A DNA stretch of 64,000 bases from Luteolibacter ambystomatis (GCF_018137965.1 NZ_CP073100.1:3421754-3485753); one strand, 5' to 3'; positions 26,602 through 34,768 are shown, numbered from the stretch's first letter. The notes: generated by a model from the sequence alone, not told the origin. Translations and numbers: made by a program.

Positions 26602-27965
26602 CAGGGACGGGGGAAAGCGGAGTTCATGACGCGCTCGATGGCGGCGGAGCGGCTGCCTTTGAAGAGCACCACATCACCCGGATGACAGGCGGAGGAGAGC
26701 CATCCGGCGGCGGATTCGACATCGCGGAAATGACGGCCGTTTTCCGCGGCTCCGGCGATTTCCTCCGCACCATCGCCGACTGCGATGACGGTGATGCCGC
26801 GGCGGGCGGCCAGTTCGCCGGTGCGGCGGTGGGCCGCAGGCGCATGCTCACCCTGCTCCGCCATGCGGCCGAGCACGGCGATGCGGCGCGCGCCATTCAC
26901 TACCGGCGTGTCCGCCAGCGTTTCCAACGCGGCGGCCATCGATTCGGGGTTCGCGTTGTAGGTGTCGTCGAAGAGAGTGATGCCATTCCACTCGATGCGG
27001 CGCAGGCGGCCGCCGGTAAGCACGGTGGCGGAAAGACCGGCGGCGATTTCCTCCGGCGAAAGGCCCACCTTCCAAGCAGCTCCGGCGGCGAGCAGGGCGT
27101 TCGTCACCATGTGGCGGCCCGCCACCGGCAACAGCACGTCGGCCGGGGCTTCGCCCTCGATCACCAGCTTGAAGCGCGAGGAACCATCACCGAGTTCCAG
27201 GTTCTCCGCGCGAATCAAGCCACGACCATTGCCGACCGGGATCACGTGCGCCTTCGTGCGCTGGCGGAAGTATTCGTAGAAGTCGCAGCCCGCGGGCAGG
27301 AACAGAGTGCCGTCCGATGGCAGCGAGCGGGCGAGCATGCCCTTCTCCTCCGCGATGCCTTCACGGGAACCGAGATACTCGATGTGGGCGGTGCCGATGT
27401 TGGTGATGATGCCGAACTTCGGGCGCGCAATCTCACACAACGGCGCGATCTCGCCGCTATGGTTCATGCCCATTTCCCAAACCGCGGCACCCGTGTCTTC
27501 CGCCGTGGAAAGCACGGTGAGCGGTACACCGATGTGATTGTTCAGGTTGCCCTTGGTCGCGCTCACCTTGAAGTGGCGCGACAGGATCGACGCGGCAAAG
27601 TCCTTGGTGCTGGTCTTGCCATTCGAACCGGTGATGCCGATCACCGGAATATCGAGCTGGCTGCGCCACCAGAACGCGAGCCGCTGCAGCGCGGCCAGCG
27701 TGTCCGGCACAACCACGACGCCGGCATTCTCCGGAGCCTCCCCTTCCCATTGGTCCACGACCAGCGCGGTGGCTCCCGCGTTCAAGGCGACATCCGTGAA
27801 ACGATGACCGTCGAAACGCTCGCCACGCAGCGCGAAAAACGCCGATCCGACGGGCAGCGTACGCGTGTCCGTGGAAACTCCGCTGGAAACGCGCGCCTCC
27901 CCGCTGCCTGCGGCCACCGAGGTGCCGAGGATTTCAGCGAGTTGGCTGACGGTGATAGTTCTCAC
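26601..27965 (-). CDS. murF: UDP-MurNAc-tripeptide--D-alanyl-D-alanine ligase
   Basis: A 454-residue cytoplasmic Mur ligase that adds D-Ala-D-Ala to the UDP-MurNAc tripeptide. It carries the N-terminal MurF-type domain (SGVSTDTRTLPVGSAFFALR), the ATP loop GITGSNGKTSTKDF near residue 115, WEMGMNHSGEIAPL and the C-terminal FDDTYNANPESMAAAL, all characteristic of MurF rather than MurE. Its start overlaps the murE stop by four bases (ATGA). Confidence 0.95.
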   Translation of the reverse strand: MRTITVSQLAEILGTSVAAGSGEARVSSGVSTDTRTLPVGSAFFALRGERFDGHRFTDVALNAGATALVVDQWEGEAPENAGVVVVPDTLAALQRLAFWWRSQLDIPVIGITGSNGKTSTKDFAASILSRHFKVSATKGNLNNHIGVPLTVLSTAEDTGAAVWEMGMNHSGEIAPLCEIARPKFGIITNIGTAHIEYLGSREGIAEEKGMLARSLPSDGTLFLPAGCDFYEYFRQRTKAHVIPVGNGRGLIRAENLELGDGSSRFKLVIEGEAPADVLLPVAGRHMVTNALLAAGAAWKVGLSPEEIAAGLSATVLTGGRLRRIEWNGITLFDDTYNANPESMAAALETLADTPVVNGARRIAVLGRMAEQGEHAPAAHRRTGELAARRGITVIAVGDGAEEIAGAAENGRHFRDVESAAGWLSSACHPGDVVLFKGSRSAAIERVMNSAFPRP

Positions 27966-29458
27966 GGGCGTTCGGCGGTTTCACTGCGTTCGCGCAGTGC
28001 CTTCCATGCATGCTTGCGATCGTCGAAGTCGATGGTGCGGTCGGCGAACTGCTGGTAGGTTTCGTGACCCTTGCCGGCGATCAGCACGATGTCTCCGGCG
28101 CGCGCGGCCTTGATCACGGACGAGATGGCTTCCTCACGGTCGGCAATGACCTTGTAGGTCGCGCCACCCATACCCTTCTCGATTTCCTGGATGATGGCCA
28201 TCGGCTCCTCGCTGCGCGGATTGTCGGAAGTGATGATGCAGATGTCGCTGCCCTGTGCGGCGGCGGCACCCATCAACGGGCGCTTGGCGCGGTCACGATC
28301 GCCGCCACAGCCGAAAACGGTAATGAGACGGCGTGGGTTGAGTTCGCGCAGTGTGCGGCAGGCGTTTTCCAGCGCATCCGGCGTGTGGGCATAGTCCACG
28401 AACACGGTCGCACCACCGGCATGGCCAATGTTCTCCATACGGCCCGGAACCTGCGGAGCCTCGGCGATGGCGGCGACGGACTCGCGCGGACGGATGCCAC
28501 AGGCGCTGGCCGCGGCGATGGCACCGAGGAGGTTGTAAACATTGAAGCGGCCGATCAACGGGGCGCGCACGAGGAACGACTTGCCCTTCGCGGTGAGCTC
28601 GAACTCCATGCCACGCGCGCTCTGCTTGAGATTGTTCGCGCGGAAGTCGGTGTGGACGCCGAAGCCGAAGCGATAGACGGGCAGCTTTCCTTCCAACGAT
28701 TCCGCGATCTCAAGACCGTGGGCGTCATCCACATTGATCACCGCCACCGGCTTCTTGCCGAGCGGGTTGTCCGCGAGCTTGTCGAACCACGACTTCTTCG
28801 CCTCGAAGTAGCGCTCCATCGTGCCGTGGTAATCGAGATGATCCTGCGTGAGGTTCGTGAAGATCGCCGCATCAAAGCCCAGCGAGGCGATGCGCTGCTG
28901 GTCGATACCATGGGAGGAAACCTCCATCGAAACACCGCGGCAGCCGTGGTCGCGCATGCGGCCGAGCAGGTTCTGGAGTTCCAACGATCCGGGCGTGGTC
29001 GAAGTGGCGGCTACCTCGGTTTCCCCGTCATCGACGGTCACCGTGCCGAGCAAACCGGCGCGGTGCCACTGCGACTTCATCAGGTGATGTACCAGGAAGG
29101 CGGTGGTCGTCTTGCCATTGGTGCCGGTCACTCCGGCGACGGCCATGTCCTTCCAGGCATCGCCATTGAAGGCGCTGGCGAAAACGGCGAGCACGTAGCG
29201 GCTGTCCGGCACGTGCAGCCAGGTCACGTCCGTGGAGAAATTCCGCGGCTGGGCGTGTTCCGCCACGATCACGGTCGAGCCGGCCTCGAGGGCCTTGTCG
29301 ATATAGTCGTGGCCGTCCACAACCTCGCCGCGGACGGCTACGAAAAGAATACCGGCTCCCGCCTTGCGGGAGTCATCGGTCACGGCGGACAGTTCCTGGT
29401 CGAGAGATCCGGCAACCGTCACTCGGGTCAATTTGGCGGCTAGGTCGCGGAGGATCAT
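27962..29458 (-). CDS. murE: UDP-MurNAc-dipeptide--meso-diaminopimelate ligase
   Basis: A 498-residue Mur ligase adding the third stem-peptide residue. It has TDDSRKAGAGILFVAVRG in the N-terminal domain, GVTGTNGKTTTAFLV near residue 113, the carbamoylated-Lys region, and SDNPRSEEP near residue 411. DNPR is the signature of enzymes that select meso-diaminopimelate rather than L-lysine, which predicts A1-gamma-type DAP peptidoglycan and fits lysA in the same window. The gene overlaps the upstream PBP gene by four bases. Confidence 0.95.
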   Translation of the reverse strand: MILRDLAAKLTRVTVAGSLDQELSAVTDDSRKAGAGILFVAVRGEVVDGHDYIDKALEAGSTVIVAEHAQPRNFSTDVTWLHVPDSRYVLAVFASAFNGDAWKDMAVAGVTGTNGKTTTAFLVHHLMKSQWHRAGLLGTVTVDDGETEVAATSTTPGSLELQNLLGRMRDHGCRGVSMEVSSHGIDQQRIASLGFDAAIFTNLTQDHLDYHGTMERYFEAKKSWFDKLADNPLGKKPVAVINVDDAHGLEIAESLEGKLPVYRFGFGVHTDFRANNLKQSARGMEFELTAKGKSFLVRAPLIGRFNVYNLLGAIAAASACGIRPRESVAAIAEAPQVPGRMENIGHAGGATVFVDYAHTPDALENACRTLRELNPRRLITVFGCGGDRDRAKRPLMGAAAAQGSDICIITSDNPRSEEPMAIIQEIEKGMGGATYKVIADREEAISSVIKAARAGDIVLIAGKGHETYQQFADRTIDFDDRKHAWKALRERSETAERP

Positions 29459-31389
29459 CGGGAGGCGGTCCGGGAAGACGGGGTTTCGACGGGTTCGGTC
29501 GGTTGCAAATTCATGGCGTTGGCGATCCGGGCCGCCATTTTGCCGAAAACCGGGGCGGCGATGGTGCCGCCGAAGTGAGTCACCTTGGTCGTGCGCGGAT
29601 CGTCGATCACGACCACCGCCACGAACTTGGGATCCTCCGCGGGAAGCATGCCGGCGAAGGACACCGTGTAGTGCCCCTCCAGATAGCCCCGCCCGTTCGG
29701 ATTGTGCATCCTGGCCGTTCCGGTTTTGCCGGCGACGTGGAAGCCCGGGACGGCAGCGAGGGGTGCGGTGCCCTGTTTATCAACCACTTTTTGAAGCGCG
29801 GTGCGCATTTTCCGCGCGACATCCGGCCTCACGACCTGGGAGACCACTTCCGGGTCGTAGCGCTCGACGACGCTGCCATCATTGGCGATCAGCGCCTTGA
29901 CGATATGGGGCTTCAGCAGGCTGCCATCATTACCGATCGCGCAGTAGGCGGTGGCCACCTGCAACGGAGTGACATTCAAGGCGTAACCGTAGGCCGCGCG
30001 CGAGAAATCGACCGCATTTCCAGAATTCCGCGCGCGCCCGGAACTCTCTCCCGCAAGCAACACGCCGGTCTTCCGGCCGAAGCCGAAATCCTTCACATAA
30101 CGGTAAAAACGTTCGTTCCCGAGCTGGAGTGCCAGTTTGTAGGCTCCGATGTTGCTGGAGTGCTGGAGGATACCCTCCACACTCAGCATACCGTAGCCAC
30201 CGTGGTCCTTCACCTCGATGGCACCTTCGTGATAGATACCATTGTTGCAGAAAATCTGGCTCTGCGGCGTGACGAGCTTTTCGTTCATGGCACCCGAGGA
30301 AGCCACGATCTTGAACGTCGATCCCGGCTCATACACCGCCTGCAGGGCGAAGTTGAAGCCATTGGTCGTGATGTTCTCGCGCAGGTTCAGGTCGAAATTC
30401 GGACGGCTGACCATGGCGAGGATCGCGCCGGTCTTCGGGTCCATGACCACGACGGCTGCCCGCTTCGACTGATACTCGGTCATCGCCGCATCCAGCTCCT
30501 CCTCGACGATGGTCTGGATGCCCATGTCGAGCGTGAGCTGGACATTCAGGCCCGCACGCGGTGGCAGCAGGCTCTCGGCATCGCCCGGCAGGGGCGCGCC
30601 GACAGCATCGCTGCGGAACTTCCGCCAGCCATCGCGACCGCGCAGGTATTCCTCCATCGACGCCTCGATGCCCGCCTTGCCAACCGCACGGTGGATGACT
30701 TCCCCATCGGCACCGGTTTCTTCCTTTTCGCCGGTATAGCCGATCACGTGGGTGGCCACGGTCGGGGCATTGTACCAGCGCTTGAGGGAGTTCTCCAAAC
30801 GGACGCCACGGATACCGCTGTCCTCGATCGCATCGCGGAGCGGCTCGGCCGCGTCTCCCGGCAACTCGCGACCCAGCGCGAAGTAGCCCTTGGGATTGGC
30901 GGCGCGCTTTTCCTCGATCTTGGCGCGCAGCTCCTCGCGGCGCATGCCGAGAGGGCGCGCCAACACTCCGATGACGTAGGCGAGATGCTTTTCGACGATG
31001 TCCTCCCCGTTCTCGTTGGTGAGGATCTTGCTGCGGAGAGCTTTGATCAGACGGGCTTGATCGTGGGTGTCCAGGGTGGACCATTCCGGCCGCGCCTTCG
31101 CCTCGGAGCGCGCCAATCCCCAGGCCACGGTCTTGGGATCCGAAAGGTGGGTGAGGTCCACCATCACCGTGGCCATGGGCAGGCTCTTCGCCAGCACCTC
31201 CTCGTTGCAATCAACGATCATGCCACGCATCGCGGGCAACCGGTCCATCTCCCCGGAGCTGGTTCCGTTCTCCGCATACCTCTTCCGATCCACGAGCTGG
31301 ATCTGGATCAGGCGGGCCGAAAGGGCGCTGAATCCGGTCACAAGGACGGCACAGATCACCAACGACCGGCTTTGGAACGTGCGAAGCAT
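29455..31389 (-). CDS. ftsI: Class B penicillin-binding protein (FtsI-type transpeptidase)
   Basis: A 644-residue division transpeptidase. A short cytoplasmic tail and one membrane helix (residues about 10-30) precede the PBP dimerisation domain (RGMIVDCNEEVLAKSL). The transpeptidase domain has the active-site serine in GSTFK near residue 356, the SSN triad (HSSNIGAYK) near residue 408 and KTG (VAGKTGTARM) near residue 551. No PASTA domains are present. It cross-links septal peptidoglycan with FtsW. It follows the FtsL-like gene by three bases, the classic ftsL-ftsI order. Confidence 0.93.
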   Translation of the reverse strand: MLRTFQSRSLVICAVLVTGFSALSARLIQIQLVDRKRYAENGTSSGEMDRLPAMRGMIVDCNEEVLAKSLPMATVMVDLTHLSDPKTVAWGLARSEAKARPEWSTLDTHDQARLIKALRSKILTNENGEDIVEKHLAYVIGVLARPLGMRREELRAKIEEKRAANPKGYFALGRELPGDAAEPLRDAIEDSGIRGVRLENSLKRWYNAPTVATHVIGYTGEKEETGADGEVIHRAVGKAGIEASMEEYLRGRDGWRKFRSDAVGAPLPGDAESLLPPRAGLNVQLTLDMGIQTIVEEELDAAMTEYQSKRAAVVVMDPKTGAILAMVSRPNFDLNLRENITTNGFNFALQAVYEPGSTFKIVASSGAMNEKLVTPQSQIFCNNGIYHEGAIEVKDHGGYGMLSVEGILQHSSNIGAYKLALQLGNERFYRYVKDFGFGRKTGVLLAGESSGRARNSGNAVDFSRAAYGYALNVTPLQVATAYCAIGNDGSLLKPHIVKALIANDGSVVERYDPEVVSQVVRPDVARKMRTALQKVVDKQGTAPLAAVPGFHVAGKTGTARMHNPNGRGYLEGHYTVSFAGMLPAEDPKFVAVVVIDDPRTTKVTHFGGTIAAPVFGKMAARIANAMNLQPTEPVETPSSRTASR

Positions 31390-31392
31390 GAA

Positions 31393-31731
31393 CTAGGGAA
31401 CAGCGGAAACGACGGCACGCGGCTGGGCCGAGGGCACATCCTCGACCACACCGCGCGGGATGGGCTTGAGCGGGGAATGCTGGCGCGCGAGTTCCTCGCG
31501 GACCGTGTAGCGGTTGAGCAACTCACCGATGCGCATCTCCGTGGTGAGAATCTCCAGTTCGCGCTCCTTGGTTTCGCTCTCGACACGCTTGATCTCCCGG
31601 CGGGATTCAACCTGCCGGTTCATGAAGTAGGCGTGCGTCACGCCACCAGCAGCCGCGACCACCGCCCCGGCGATGACCGAGAGATAGGTGGTGAAATGGC
31701 TGCGCGGAATATCTGTGCGGCGGCGGTTCAT
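31393..31731 (-). CDS. ftsL: FtsL-like single-pass coiled-coil division protein
   Basis: A 112-residue bitopic protein: about 14 cytoplasmic residues, one membrane helix (TTYLSVIAGAVVAAAGGVTH) and a charged helix (residues 37-80, RREIKRVESETKERELEILT) that should form a coiled coil, then a Pro-rich tail. FtsL proteins have little sequence identity. The call rests on this topology, the size and the position between rsmH and ftsI, where ftsL lies in most bacteria. Its ATG overlaps the rsmH stop by four bases. Confidence 0.75.
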   Translation of the reverse strand: MNRRRTDIPRSHFTTYLSVIAGAVVAAAGGVTHAYFMNRQVESRREIKRVESETKERELEILTTEMRIGELLNRYTVREELARQHSPLKPIPRGVVEDVPSAQPRAVVSAVP

Positions 31732-33203
31732 GAGGCAGGGGCCAGAAGCTCGGCGACCCGCAGTTTTGCACTGCGGGCCCGCGGGTTCAGGGAGATCTCT
31801 TGCGTGGTAGGTGCCACGGCTTTCCGCACCAGGAGGCGGAATTGGTAATCGGGGTTCGGCCTTGGATCGGGCCAGCCGGGTTCATCCAGCCAGGCCGTCG
31901 AACGGTAGCGGAGGAAGCGCTTCACCATCCGGTCCTCCAAGCTGTGGAAAGTGATGATCAGTAATCTTCCCCCGGGCTTCAACACGCGGGTGGAGGCTTC
32001 GAGAGCTTTGGAAAGGGATTCGAGCTCTTCGTTCACCGCCATCCGGATCGCCTGAAAGGCACGGGTGGCGGGGTGGGTCTTGCCCTGGCGGCCGATGGCG
32101 CGCTCGATGCACTGGGCGAGATCGGTGGTGGTGTCGAACGGACGCTTGGCGCGGCGCTCGATGATCGCGGCGGCGATGCGGCGGGCTTTCGGTTCCTCGC
32201 CGAATTCGAAAAGGAGCTTCGAAAGCTCCGTCTCCGACCAGGTGTTCACGATCTCCGCCGCCGTGTGCGGGCTGGAGGGCCCCATGCGCATGTCGAGAGG
32301 CCCCTCCCTCATGAAGGAGAAGCCGCGCTCGGCCGCGTCCAACTGACGCGAAGATACCCCGAGGTCCAAGAGCAGGCCATCGGCCTGTTCCCCCCCTTGG
32401 ACCTCGGGGGTCTCTTCAAAATCCGCGAAATTACCCTCCCAGGTGGAGAAGCGCGCGCCGTACTGCGCGAGCCGCTGCCGGGCATGGGCCAGCGCCTCCG
32501 GATCGCGGTCGATCCCGAGCACGCGGGCTCCCGTGGCGAGGAATGCGCCGCTGTGGCCGCCGCCGCCGAGGGTGCCATCGATGATGAACTTGCCCGGGCC
32601 GGCCGCCATCCACTCGTTCACCTCGTCCGGCAGGACCGAAAGGTGATAGTGAGGCAGCTCGCCACCGGCGGCTTGTTCCGATGCGAAAGAGTGGGACGCC
32701 CGTGCCGACAACCAGCCAGAAGCGGCACGGACGACCCTGTTGAGGAGCGAAAGAGGGGCTGTCCCGAGAACCCTCTTGCGCCCAGCCAGGAAAGTGTCCG
32801 ACCGCCGTCCCGGAAACCAGCCAGGAACCGGAGCGACGATCGGCATTTGAGTGGCGGCAGGAAGCGCTGTCCCGAGTGCTTCCGTCCGCCCAGCCAGGAA
32901 AATCCGGGCAGCCCGCGCCGACAACCAGCCAGAAGCGGAGCGGACAGCCCATTTGATAGGCGAAAGAGGGAGTGTCCCGATAATCCTCTTTCGCCCAGCC
33001 AGGAAAGATTCCGGCCCCCGCCCCGCCAACCAGCCAGGTGCGGAACGGACGACCGGTGCCAGGGATGCCGGGCGCGCTGTCCCGAGCGCGATTTGGCATC
33101 CCGCCATGAAAATAGCTCCCAACTCCGGCGCATGGGCGCCGGTGGACAGGGCCGCCGCAGGGTGCTGCGCGCCAAGTGCCGGAGTTGGTGGGGTGAACAG
33201 CAT
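31728..33203 (-). CDS. rsmH: 16S rRNA (cytosine1402-N4)-methyltransferase with a repeat-bearing N-terminal extension
   Basis: A 491-residue open frame. The last ~310 residues are a complete RsmH, which methylates C1402 of 16S rRNA with SAM: LSVLPDEV, the SAM site DGTLGGGGHSGAFL near residue 211, LLLDLGVSSRQLD, RAFQAIRMAVNEEL and ITFHSLEDRMVKRF. Family members normally begin just before LSVL. Here about 180 residues precede it, made mostly of a ~35-residue repeat (GWL.xR...xFLAGRK..LGTA) encoded by palindromic DNA (32700-33108). The frame stays open from an ATG at 33203, 34 bases after mraZ. If the repeats are untranslated, the only nearby in-frame start is a TTG at 32711, inside the last repeat, giving 327 residues. 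The methyltransferase call is firm; the true N-terminus is not. Confidence 0.88.
   Translation of the reverse strand: MLFTPPTPALGAQHPAAALSTGAHAPELGAIFMAGCQIALGTARPASLAPVVRSAPGWLAGRGPESFLAGRKRIIGTLPLSPIKWAVRSASGWLSARAARIFLAGRTEALGTALPAATQMPIVAPVPGWFPGRRSDTFLAGRKRVLGTAPLSLLNRVVRAASGWLSARASHSFASEQAAGGELPHYHLSVLPDEVNEWMAAGPGKFIIDGTLGGGGHSGAFLATGARVLGIDRDPEALAHARQRLAQYGARFSTWEGNFADFEETPEVQGGEQADGLLLDLGVSSRQLDAAERGFSFMREGPLDMRMGPSSPHTAAEIVNTWSETELSKLLFEFGEEPKARRIAAAIIERRAKRPFDTTTDLAQCIERAIGRQGKTHPATRAFQAIRMAVNEELESLSKALEASTRVLKPGGRLLIITFHSLEDRMVKRFLRYRSTAWLDEPGWPDPRPNPDYQFRLLVRKAVAPTTQEISLNPRARSAKLRVAELLAPAS
32700..33108. repeat. Array of four palindromic repeats, 105-108 bp each, inside the 5' part of rsmH
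   Basis: CCAGCCAG recurs at 32712, 32782, 32817, 32890, 32925, 32995 and 33030 (alternating 70-73 and 35 bases), with a decayed copy near 33101. This gives four units of 105-108 bases. Each unit has hairpin A, with AACCAGCCAG in its loop: stems at 32700-32707/32723-32730, 32806-32813/32828-32835, 32913-32920/32936-32943 and 33018-33026/33040-33048. Each also has hairpin B, with GTCCCG in its loop: stems at 32747-32757/32771-32781, 32853-32865/32878-32890, 32959-32969/32985-32995 and 33063-33069/33095-33101 (inner stem 33073-33078/33085-33090). Stem sequences differ between units while pairing is mostly kept. Unit lengths are multiples of three, so the rsmH frame stays open. Confidence 0.8.
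33119..33188. repeat. Perfect 11-bp inverted repeat next to the palindromic array
   Basis: CCAACTCCGGC (33119-33129) and GCCGGAGTTGG (33178-33188) pair perfectly across 48 bases. The inner part can pair further (GGGCGC with GCGCC). It abuts the array at the end nearest mraZ and spans codons 6-28 of the long rsmH frame. It may be the edge of the inserted element or a degenerate fifth unit. Confidence 0.55.
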
Positions 33204-33237
33204 GTCTGCCGTTGGGTGTGGGTGAGTGTCTGTGAAA

Positions 33238-33750
33238 TCAGAGGACTCCGAGTTCGTCTTCGTCGTCCTGGTTCATTTCGATCTCGAGCGCGCGTTCGTG
33301 GTTCGCCTTGCTCCAGATCTCGAAGTGCTTGCCGCGTCCGGCGATGATCACCTCGGCTTCCGCCTCGATGCCCGCCTTCTCGCTCAGGTCTTTTGGGACA
33401 AGCAGCTTGCCCTGCTCGTTCAGCGATGCCTCGCGGCAAAGCATGTAAAGGCTGTCCAGCGTCGCCCGCTTTTTGGCCGGGCTCAGGTCGCTGGCCTCCA
33501 CGACCGCCACCCGCTCGTCGAAGGCCTCTTGCGTGAGCACCTTGATGACCGGCATGCCGTGCGTTTTGGAAAACAGCAGGCGAAGCACCTCACTCGGAGC
33601 AGGACGCCAGGCAGGCTGGATGGAGACCCGAAACTTCGGATCCATCTTGTATGGCGAAAAGCCAAAGTAGCGCTGACCAGTGGTGTTCAACTCGGGGGAG
33701 AGGTTCGCTTCAGTGCCCCGAAGTACACCAGAGAACACCGGAAGGGTCAA
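33238..33750 (-). CDS. mraZ: MraZ-like transcriptional regulator
   Basis: A 170-residue frame at the head of the division cluster, in the invariant mraZ-rsmH order. The MraZ/SpoVT-AbrB-like core starts around GFSPYKMDPKFRVSIQPAWR, which matches the usual MraZ opening of an LDxKGR loop before SIPAxWR. The second half-domain is seen at LCREASLNEQGKLLVPKDLS. An acidic tail (NQDDEDELGVL) ends it. MraZ binds DNA upstream of its own operon and represses division genes. The start is uncertain: the frame begins at a TTG at 33750, and a TTG at 33690 or the ATG at 33645 would better fit the family length of about 145. The motif is divergent compared with E. coli MraZ. Confidence 0.8.
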   Translation of the reverse strand: MTLPVFSGVLRGTEANLSPELNTTGQRYFGFSPYKMDPKFRVSIQPAWRPAPSEVLRLLFSKTHGMPVIKVLTQEAFDERVAVVEASDLSPAKKRATLDSLYMLCREASLNEQGKLLVPKDLSEKAGIEAEAEVIIAGRGKHFEIWSKANHERALEIEMNQDDEDELGVL

Positions 33751-33967
33751 CGAGAAACTAGACCTCTGTTAATAAAATTTTAAAACCTTCATTATCAGTA
33801 GCTTGAATCGCAAAAATTGATCTTTAAAACACTCGATTCAAGGGGATTTTATTTCAAAAACCCTTCTCCAGACCGATTTTGAGGCCCGAAAATCTCAAAA
33901 ATGACCCGATTTGAGGTCTTTGGTGTACGTGGACCCGGGAAAGTGCATCCCGGTGTACAAACGGGCC
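33751..33967. other. A/T-rich intergenic region, probable promoter of the division cluster
   Basis: This is the most A/T-rich non-coding stretch of the window, between the GH16 stop and mraZ. It holds a perfect nine-base inverted repeat CTTGAATCG/CGATTCAAG (33802-33810 and 33834-33842), the TTTTGAG/CTCAAAA hairpin listed separately, and a CCGGGA/TCCCGG stem (33935-33940, 33948-33953). GGTGTAC occurs twice (near 33922 and 33952). I could not define a convincing -35/-10 pair. Confidence 0.5.
33877..33900 (-). terminator. Possible terminator after the GH16 gene
   Basis: TTTTGAG and CTCAAAA form a seven-base stem with a ten-base loop, about 70 bases beyond the GH16 stop. The stem is weak, but on the minus strand it ends in AAAATC without a strong T run, so confidence is low. 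The GC-rich stem at 33935-33953 is an alternative. Confidence 0.35.
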
Positions 33968-34768
33968 TCAATCCCGCTGGTACACCCGCACATAGTCCAC
34001 AGTCATCCGTTGCGGAAACACGGTGGCCGCATCCGGTGGCCCGGGCCAACCACCGCCCACCGCCACATTCAGAACCAGATGGAATGGCTGGTCGAACGGC
34101 GCGGGAAACTCCGCGCCGGTAGTGCTCCACTTCGTCTGGGTCTGATACAGCGCGCCATCGACATACCAGCGGAACACGCCCTTCTCCCATTCCAAGGCGA
34201 AGACGTGGAAGTCATCGGCGAAAATGCCGCTCTTGAGGGTGAAGGGTTCGCCGGTGTGGATATTCTTCGGCCAGGAGGCGCCGTAATGCAGGGTGCCGTG
34301 GGCCTTTGCGGGCTCATGGCCGACCAGTTCCATGATGTCGATCTCCCCGCTGGCTGCCCAGCCGCCATAGGCTTCCTTCTCCGGCAGCATCCAGACGGCC
34401 GGCCAGATCCCCCGCCCCGTCGGCAGCTTCGCGCGGATTTCGAAGCGGCCGTAGGTCCAGCTCGCATGACGCTTGGTGCGGATGCGGCCGGAGCTGTAGT
34501 CCTTCACCACACCGGCTGAGGAATAGGAGTCCTTCCGTGCTTCCAGCACCAGATTGCCATTTTCCAACCGCACGTTCTCGGAGCGATCCACATAGAATTG
34601 CAGCTCCCCGTTACCTCCTCCATGGCCGTTCTCCTCCACCGACCACTTGGTGAAATCGAGTTCCTTGCCATTGAACTCATCGGACCACACCAGTTTCCAG
34701 CCGGGTGTCTCCGCGGCGTGCAAAGCTCCGATGAAACAAGCCGTTCCCAGCAACATGCGAATGATCAT
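33968..34768 (-). CDS. Secreted glycoside hydrolase family 16 (laminarinase-like beta-glucanase)
   Basis: A 266-residue enzyme with a short signal peptide (MIIRMLLGTACFIGALHAA). It has the GH16 jelly-roll pattern: LVWSDEFNGKELDFTKW at the start, GRFEIRAKLPTGRGIWPAVW, the catalytic GEIDIMELVGH (nucleophile and acid/base Glu) near residue 141, HVFALEWEKGVFRWYVDG, and VDYVRVYQRD at the end. The EIDIME form with a bulge residue before the second Glu is typical of beta-1,3-glucanases. Secreted, so it likely digests external laminarin-type glucan. No carbohydrate-binding module is attached. A longer start at 34843 adds non-signal sequence and was rejected. Confidence 0.9.
   Translation of the reverse strand: MIIRMLLGTACFIGALHAAETPGWKLVWSDEFNGKELDFTKWSVEENGHGGGNGELQFYVDRSENVRLENGNLVLEARKDSYSSAGVVKDYSSGRIRTKRHASWTYGRFEIRAKLPTGRGIWPAVWMLPEKEAYGGWAASGEIDIMELVGHEPAKAHGTLHYGASWPKNIHTGEPFTLKSGIFADDFHVFALEWEKGVFRWYVDGALYQTQTKWSTTGAEFPAPFDQPFHLVLNVAVGGGWPGPPDAATVFPQRMTVDYVRVYQRD

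Noticed and set aside
29503..31848. 781-codon open frame on the plus strand opposite ftsI and ftsL
   Set aside because: Antisense to the class B PBP with its intact active-site motifs; composition is typical of a shadow frame.
32700..33108. CRISPR array interpretation of the tandem repeats
   Set aside because: Units lack near-identical ~30-base repeats with unrelated spacers; instead the whole unit is repeated, with diverged stems and constant loops. No cas gene is nearby.
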